Assembly: GCA_015055975.1 (NCBI GenBank)
Contig: SVHF01000014.1
Location: 1-43,206 of the forward strand
Source: Clostridiales bacterium
GTDB lineage: Bacteria > Bacillota > Clostridia > Christensenellales > UBA3700
Length of the DNA: 43,206 nt
Reading direction: 5' to 3'
Shown: one piece after another, positions 37,501 to 43,206 of the stretch
How the letters are laid out: every line of letters begins with the position of its first letter
Numbering within the stretch: position 1 is the first letter of the stretch
Made by a program: the position numbers and the translations under genes
The notes under the pieces: model-generated
What the model was told of the DNA's origin: nothing
Seen by the model: the letters and a program-made list of their open reading frames with translations, nothing else
The model's database searches: none

Positions 37501-38252
37501 CTTGTTTCAATATATTCGTCATATGCTTTTTGTAAAAGCTTGTCTTCAAATTCAACAGAATCGATTGTTGTTAAAAATGTTGTGTGACGACAGTGATCTG
37601 ACCAATATGTATCTATCATCTTAATTTCAGTTATAGTTGGATCACGATGTTCAGATACAAAATAATCTCTACAGAATCTAATATCGTCTAAATCCATAGC
37701 AAGGCCTTGTCTTGTCATGAATTCTTTTAATTGTTCATCATTATATTCAATAAATCCAGTTAGAGTTTTAACTTCTGTTGGAATTGCATAATCAACTTTT
37801 AGTGTCTTTGGCACTTCTAGTGCTGCTTCTCTTGCTTCAACTGGGTTAATAACGAATTTCTTTATTGCTTTAACTTCATCACCTGTAAGCTTTCCATCTA
37901 GAACATATACACGAGCTGTTCTAATTAATGGACGTTCTCCACAAGAGATGATTTGTATACATTGAGCAGCAGAATCGGCACGTTGGTCATATTGACCTGG
38001 CAAATATTCAACAGCAAATACAAAATCTCCTTTTGGTAAATCGTAAGATAGAATATCTAATTGTGGCTCACTTAAAACTATAGTTTTAGCTGTATTAAAT
38101 AAATCTTCCTCAATATTTTCAAGGTCATATCTATTTAGGATTCTAACTTCCTTTAGATTTTGAATGTTTAATAGATTTTTTAATTCTGAATATAGCGCTT
38201 TAGCCTCGTTTGCTAGCTCTTTTTTCTTTTCTACATAAACTCTATATACCAT
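34563..38252 (-). CDS. purL: Phosphoribosylformylglycinamidine synthase, single-chain type
   Basis: 1229 aa; [48 protein letters not shown]; C-terminal glutaminase GVPTSD..., [32 protein letters not shown]. Confidence 0.96.
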   Translation of the reverse strand: [1229 protein letters not shown]

Positions 38253-39520
38253 TATTTACCTGCCTTTAGTGCACGTGCACCAATGTCTTTTCTATAATAT
38301 GCGTTATCAAAATGAATTTTCTCAACTAAGCTATATGCCTTTTTAATTGCATCAGCTAGCGTGTTAGCAATATCTACTGCGCCAAGTACACGACCACCTG
38401 ATGTTACTAACTCGTTCTTGTCGTTTAAGCTAGCTCCTGCAACATAAACTTTGTCTTGAATATCTTTTGAAATTGTTATTTTGAATCCTTTTTCGTAGTG
38501 TTGTGGATAACCATTTGATGCCATAACAACACAACAAGCACTCTTATCCATGAACTTTACTTCAGTGTTTTCAAGTGTGCCTTCTGTTGTTGCTTTCATG
38601 ATTGTGAATAAATCAGATTCTAGTAGTGGCAATACAACTTGAGTTTCAGGATCTCCAAATCTACAGTTATATTCGATAACCTTTGGACCATCTTTTGTAA
38701 TCATAAGTCCAAAATACAAACATCCTTTAAATGTTCTTCCTTCTTTGTTCATTGCATTAATTGTTGGAAGGAAGATTTCCTTCATGCAAACGTCTGCAAT
38801 ATCTTTTGTATAGTAAGGATTTGGAGCGATAGTTCCCATACCGCCTGTGTTTAATCCTTCATCGTTATCATGAGCGCGCTTATGATCCATTGATGAAACC
38901 ATAGGCTTTACAACTTTTCCATCAGTAAATGCTAAAACAGATACTTCTGGTCCTTCTAAGAATTCTTCAATAACGATGTTATCTCCGCTTTTACCGAAGA
39001 TTTTATCTTCCATCATAGATTTAACTGCATCTTTAGCTTCAGCTATTGTTTGAGCAATAATAACGCCCTTACCTAAAGCTAATCCATCAGCTTTAATAAC
39101 GATTGGAGCTGTTTGTGTATCTAGATATGCAATAGCTTTTTCCATATCGTTGAATGTTTCGTATTTAGCTGTTGGAATGTTGTACTTTTTCATTAAATCT
39201 TTTGAAAAAGCTTTGCTTCCTTCAATGATTGCTGCAGCCTTTGTTGGGCCAAAGCAAGGAATACCTTTTTCATTTAATAAATCTACAAGTCCTAAAACTA
39301 GTGGATCATCTGGAGCTACAACTGCGTAGTCAATTTTATTGTTTACTGCAAATTCTACGATTTTATCTAAATCTTTTGCGCCAATATTTACACAAGTTGC
39401 ATCTTGAGCTATGCCGCCATTTCCTGGAAGCGCAAAAATTTCTGTGATATCCTTATTCTTTTTTAATGCTTTTATAATAGCGTGTTCTCTACCGCCACCG
39501 CCTACTACTAATAACTTCAT
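38252..39520 (-). CDS. purD: Phosphoribosylamine--glycine ligase
   Basis: KLLVVGGGGREHAI, VIKADGLALGKGV, YNCRFGDPETQVVLPLL. Confidence 0.97.
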   Translation of the reverse strand: MKLLVVGGGGREHAIIKALKKNKDITEIFALPGNGGIAQDATCVNIGAKDLDKIVEFAVNNKIDYAVVAPDDPLVLGLVDLLNEKGIPCFGPTKAAAIIEGSKAFSKDLMKKYNIPTAKYETFNDMEKAIAYLDTQTAPIVIKADGLALGKGVIIAQTIAEAKDAVKSMMEDKIFGKSGDNIVIEEFLEGPEVSVLAFTDGKVVKPMVSSMDHKRAHDNDEGLNTGGMGTIAPNPYYTKDIADVCMKEIFLPTINAMNKEGRTFKGCLYFGLMITKDGPKVIEYNCRFGDPETQVVLPLLESDLFTIMKATTEGTLENTEVKFMDKSACCVVMASNGYPQHYEKGFKITISKDIQDKVYVAGASLNDKNELVTSGGRVLGAVDIANTLADAIKKAYSLVEKIHFDNAYYRKDIGARALKAGK

Positions 39521-39532
39521 TTCGACCTCATA

Positions 39533-40720
39533 TCAATGGTGGAATAATCTCATTCCAGTGAAAGCCATAACCATATCATGGTTGTTTGCAGCTTCGATTA
39601 CTAAATCATCTCTAATTGAACCACCTGGTTCAACAACATACTTAACGCCGCTCTTTGCAGCCTTATCGATGTTATCACTAAATGGGAAGAAAGCATCTGA
39701 GCCCACAGTAACGCCTGTTATTGTTGCTAAATATGCATCCTTTTCTTCTCTTGTAAATGGCTTTGGTCTAACTTTGAAGAACTTTTGCCATACATCATCG
39801 CCAATTACGTCTTGAGCATCAACATCAGATAGATATAAATCAATGATGTTATTCATGTCTGGTCTTGAAATGCCATCAGCAAATTCAAGATTTAGAACTC
39901 TTTCAGATTGTCTTAAATGCCATAAATCAGCTTTAGATGCAGCAAGTCTTGTACAGTGGATTCTAGATTGTTGTCCAGCACCAACACCGATTGCTTGTCC
40001 ATCTTCTGCAAAGCAAACTGAATTTGATTGAGTATACTTTAAAGTAATTAAAGCAATAATCATATCTACTTTCTTGTCATCTGGAAGATCCTTATTCTTT
40101 GTAACGATATTTGTTAAAAGTGATGCGTCAATTTTATAGTTGTTTCTTCCTTGTTCAAAAGTGATGCCATATACTTGCTTTCTTTCGATTTCTTCTGGAA
40201 CATAATTTGGATCAATCTTAACAATATTATATAGACCCTTTTTCTTTGTCTTTAAAAGTTCCAATGCATCATCATCAAAATCTGGAGCGATGATACCATC
40301 AGAAACTTCACGGGCTATAATTTTTGCTGTTGTTAAATCGCACTTATCTGAAAGCGCAATCCAATCTCCAAATGAAGACATTCTATCTGTTCCTCTAGCT
40401 CTTGCGTATGCGCAAGCAAGTGGAGAATCGTCAAGTCCTTCAATATCATCTACAAAGCAAGCTTTCTTCAAAGCTGGAGATAATTTCTTACCAACTGCTG
40501 CAGATGTTGGAGATACGTGCTTAAATGAAGTTGCGGCACACATGCCTGTAGCTTCTTTTAATTCTTTAACTAATTGCCAAGAATTAAATGCATCTAAAAA
40601 GTTAATATAGCCAGGTCTTCCATTTACAACTTCAATTGGAAGATCTTTTCCATTTGCCATAAATATTCTTGCTGGCTTTTGATTTGGATTACATCCATAC
40701 TTTAATTGGAATTCGTTCAT
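39533..40720 (-). CDS. purH-like: AICAR transformylase, stand-alone (PurH-like without an IMP cyclohydrolase domain)
   Basis: MNEFQLKYGCNPNQKPARIFM, VNGRPGYINFLDAFNSWQLVKEL, ATSFKHVSPTSAA, QSNSVCFAEDGQAIGVGAGQQSRIHCTRLA, GSDAFFPFSDNID, VEPGGSIRDD. Only 395 aa. Confidence 0.93.
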   Translation of the reverse strand: MNEFQLKYGCNPNQKPARIFMANGKDLPIEVVNGRPGYINFLDAFNSWQLVKELKEATGMCAATSFKHVSPTSAAVGKKLSPALKKACFVDDIEGLDDSPLACAYARARGTDRMSSFGDWIALSDKCDLTTAKIIAREVSDGIIAPDFDDDALELLKTKKKGLYNIVKIDPNYVPEEIERKQVYGITFEQGRNNYKIDASLLTNIVTKNKDLPDDKKVDMIIALITLKYTQSNSVCFAEDGQAIGVGAGQQSRIHCTRLAASKADLWHLRQSERVLNLEFADGISRPDMNNIIDLYLSDVDAQDVIGDDVWQKFFKVRPKPFTREEKDAYLATITGVTVGSDAFFPFSDNIDKAAKSGVKYVVEPGGSIRDDLVIEAANNHDMVMAFTGMRLFHH

Positions 40721-40730
40721 TTAGCACCTC

Positions 40731-41447
40731 TTATTTATTCTTATTGATTAATCTATTTGTTGTCTTTAATGTTTCTAAATCGATATATCTTACATATAAA
40801 GAAATCTTGTTGTTTTCATCTAAGTTATTCCAAATATCTTTTGTGAACTTATCTATATCATTTGGGATAAATACTCTTTCTGGTTCACCTTGGAATGTAG
40901 GAATTGGATTACCATCACAAACATAAGTGTGGATGAAGTGTCCAAGCCCTGCTTTTGGTTCAAAATCGAATGTATATCTATTGCAGCCTGTTCCTTCTGA
41001 ATCACGACTCTTTAGAATGCTCATTTCATAAGAATATTTTCTATCTAAGTGAAGTATTGAGCTAATTCTTGGAGTTAGGTTTGGAGCATCTGGCTCAAAG
41101 CATCTTTGCTTTAAAGCTTGTGAAAATGTCATGCCGATTTTCATGCCTTCAACGATTGTATCTGTTTGATCACCGTTTGTAACTACTAAATCTTTATTGC
41201 AAGATCTTATAGCTGCATAGATGATTAAGCTTGGATCTTCAACCTTTGATGCATCAAATGGCTTTGTATACACTTCGCCCTTTTCTTCTTCAAAAATTCT
41301 ATTTCTTGAATTTGCTGATCTTCCCATAATAAAGTATGCAGCAACAGCGCTTTTTCCATCTTCAGATAGTCCTGTTATAATACCTCTTCCAACATAAGAG
41401 TTTCCTTTTATTAATTCTTCAATTGTATTTATCTTATAAATTTCCAT
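40731..41447 (-). CDS. purO-like: PurO-like IMP cyclohydrolase
   Basis: 238 aa; YVGRGIITGLSEDGKSAVAAYFIMGRSANSRNRIF, VVTNGDQTDTI, DAPNLTPRISSIL, matching the IMP_cyclohyd pattern. Sits next to the AICAR transformylase. Confidence 0.85.
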   Translation of the reverse strand: MEIYKINTIEELIKGNSYVGRGIITGLSEDGKSAVAAYFIMGRSANSRNRIFEEEKGEVYTKPFDASKVEDPSLIIYAAIRSCNKDLVVTNGDQTDTIVEGMKIGMTFSQALKQRCFEPDAPNLTPRISSILHLDRKYSYEMSILKSRDSEGTGCNRYTFDFEPKAGLGHFIHTYVCDGNPIPTFQGEPERVFIPNDIDKFTKDIWNNLDENNKISLYVRYIDLETLKTTNRLINKNK

Positions 41448-41451
41448 TTTT

Positions 41452-42054
41452 TTAATCCTTTTTCAATAATTCTTTGCAAACCTTTTCCGTTGATTTAGGA
41501 AGAATAATCCATTCAGCTTGCTCCATAACTCTCTTTTGCAATATTTCTGGAATATCTCCATCTTGGATTTCTACTGCCTTTTGCATAATGATTTTTCCAC
41601 CATCTGGAATCTCATTTACAAAATGAACAGTAGCACCTGTTACTTTAACGCCATATTTTAGTGCTTCTTCATGAACTTTTAGTCCATAGAAGCCTTTGCC
41701 ACAAAATGATGGTATAAGTGATGGATGAACATTTATAATTCTTCCTTCAAAGGTCTTTGTGAATTTTTCACTTAATATTGACATAAATCCAGCTAATACG
41801 ATTAGCTCGATATTATGTTCTTTTAGAGTCTCTATTAATTTATCTTCGAATTTATCGCCTAATTCTTTTCTTAAAACAATAGCAGTTTCTATATTGGCTT
41901 TCTTGGCACGCTCTAAAGCGTATGCATCTTTATTGTTTGAAACAACAAGTGTTATCTTGCCAGATGTAATAACCGAACCTTGAGCGTCAATTAACGCTTG
42001 AAGGTTTGTGCCACCACCAGATACCAAAACTGCAATGTTTATTTTTCTTAGCAT
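41452..42054 (-). CDS. purN: Phosphoribosylglycinamide formyltransferase
   Basis: [68 protein letters not shown]. Confidence 0.96.
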   Translation of the reverse strand: MLRKINIAVLVSGGGTNLQALIDAQGSVITSGKITLVVSNNKDAYALERAKKANIETAIVLRKELGDKFEDKLIETLKEHNIELIVLAGFMSILSEKFTKTFEGRIINVHPSLIPSFCGKGFYGLKVHEEALKYGVKVTGATVHFVNEIPDGGKIIMQKAVEIQDGDIPEILQKRVMEQAEWIILPKSTEKVCKELLKKD

Positions 42055-43091
42055 AAAATTACTCCATCTTCGCTTTCTACTAGCTCGCCAAGTATATATG
42101 CATCTTCGCCGTTTTTCTTTAGAATATCTAAAGCTTTTTGAGCGTCTTCTTTAGCAACGATAACGCTCATACCAACACCCATGTTGAATGTGTTGAACAT
42201 ATCGTGTTCGTTGATGTTTCCTTCTTTTTGTAGAAGTTTAAAGATTGGAAGAACTTTAACGTCTGACTTATTAATCTTAGCGCCTAAGCCTTTCTTTATA
42301 GATCTTGGCATATTTTCATAGAAGCCACCACCAGTTATGTGAGATACACCCTTTACTTTAACTTCTTCAAATAAAGCTAGCATTGGCTTTACGTAAATCT
42401 TTGTAGGAGTAAGTAAAGTTTCACCTAGTGATTTTCCACCAAGCTCTTCGCGAGGTGCTTTTATATCTGCATTTTCTACATCAAATACTTTTCTAACAAG
42501 TGAAAAACCATTTGAATGCACCCCTGATGATGGAAGCGCAATAACTACATCTCCTGGGATTTGTGTTTCTTTATTAATAACGTTTTTCTTATCTACGATA
42601 CCTACAGAAAAACCTGCTAAATCGTATTCGTCAATTGGATAGAATCCTGGCATTTCAGCAGTTTCACCACCAATTAGTGCACTTGCACCTTGAACGCAAC
42701 CATCGCAAACACCTTTAACGATGTCGGCAATCTTTTCTGGAACGTTCTTGCCACAAGCAATATAATCTAGGAAAAATAGTGGCTTTGCACCGCAGCAGAT
42801 TACATCGTTAACGCACATAGCAACGCAATCGATACCAACTGTATCATGCTTGTCCATTAAAAATGCCATCTTAAGCTTTGTTCCAACGCCGTCTGTTCCT
42901 GAAACTAAGATTGGATGTTCATATCCTTTTAAATCTAATTCGAATAAGCCGCCGAATCCGCCGATATCTGAAACGCCGCCATTTAGCATTGTTCTTGCGA
43001 TATGCTTTTTCATTAATTCAACTGCTTTGTATCCAGCTGTAATATCTACGCCAGCTTCTTTATAACTTTCTGAAAAACTCTTTTCTACCAT
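42048..43091 (-). CDS. purM: Phosphoribosylformylglycinamidine cyclo-ligase
   Basis: [61 protein letters not shown]. Confidence 0.97.
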   Translation of the reverse strand: MVEKSFSESYKEAGVDITAGYKAVELMKKHIARTMLNGGVSDIGGFGGLFELDLKGYEHPILVSGTDGVGTKLKMAFLMDKHDTVGIDCVAMCVNDVICCGAKPLFFLDYIACGKNVPEKIADIVKGVCDGCVQGASALIGGETAEMPGFYPIDEYDLAGFSVGIVDKKNVINKETQIPGDVVIALPSSGVHSNGFSLVRKVFDVENADIKAPREELGGKSLGETLLTPTKIYVKPMLALFEEVKVKGVSHITGGGFYENMPRSIKKGLGAKINKSDVKVLPIFKLLQKEGNINEHDMFNTFNMGVGMSVIVAKEDAQKALDILKKNGEDAYILGELVESEDGVILC

Positions 43092-43093
43092 GA

Positions 43094-43206
43094 TTACCTT
43101 GTATAATGCATTTGAGATTTAACTAGATCGTTTACATCTATGTTAGATGCATTACAAATAATTTCTTTAGTTGCTAGGTTTTGCTTAGGTGTTAGGGATA
43201 GCTTTT
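43094..43206 (-). CDS. C-terminal fragment of an upstream operon gene, truncated by the window edge (product not identified)
   Basis: Open minus-strand frame [36 protein letters not shown] ending at 43094, 2 bp before the purM start. Confidence 0.5.
   Translation of the reverse strand, partial: KLSLTPKQNLATKEIICNASNIDVNDLVKSQMHYTR

Noticed and set aside
1-43206. Possible Mycoplasma-type genetic code (TGA = Trp) because of AT richness
   Set aside because: TGA terminates the dltD-like ORF at 14257 in a normal ATGA overlap, and tryptophans are encoded by TGG; code 11 fits.
1-43206. tRNA, rRNA, CRISPR, prophage or IS elements
   Set aside because: I looked at all intergenic stretches by eye and found no cloverleaf with acceptor/TPsiC sequence, no regular repeat-spacer array and no transposase, integrase or phage structural ORF. 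Intergenic space is short throughout.

Overview
The window is AT-rich chromosomal DNA that looks Firmicutes/Clostridia-like. It uses the standard bacterial code: the dltD-like ORF ends in TGA and Trp is TGG.

Left to right:
(1) A DUF3990 (ART-like) plus HTH protein pair resembling a toxin-antitoxin (TA) module, preceded by two near-identical 34-bp repeats.
(2) An aldose-1-epimerase-like gene, a 2140-aa subtilase/BspA-LRR surface protein, a class I aminotransferase and an RsmF-like rRNA methyltransferase, all on the minus strand.
(3) A five-gene plus-strand operon: MBOAT (DltB-like), SGNH/DltD-like, AMP ligase (DltA-like), PLP fold-III decarboxylase and carrier protein (DltC-like). This is the most unusual element in the window.
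(4) A GH95-like lipoprotein and a YgjV-family membrane protein.
(5) An AbiEi/AbiEii TA pair with a clear promoter/operator.
(6) A domain-swapped GH3 glycosidase.
(7) A guanine-class riboswitch driving xpt and a BMP-type nucleoside ABC transporter.
(8) A HipBA TA pair.
(9) A purine biosynthesis operon (purM-purN-purO-like-AICAR transformylase-purD-purL-fhs).

No rRNA, tRNA, CRISPR array or transposase was recognised. All family calls are from reading the sequence; no database searches were run.
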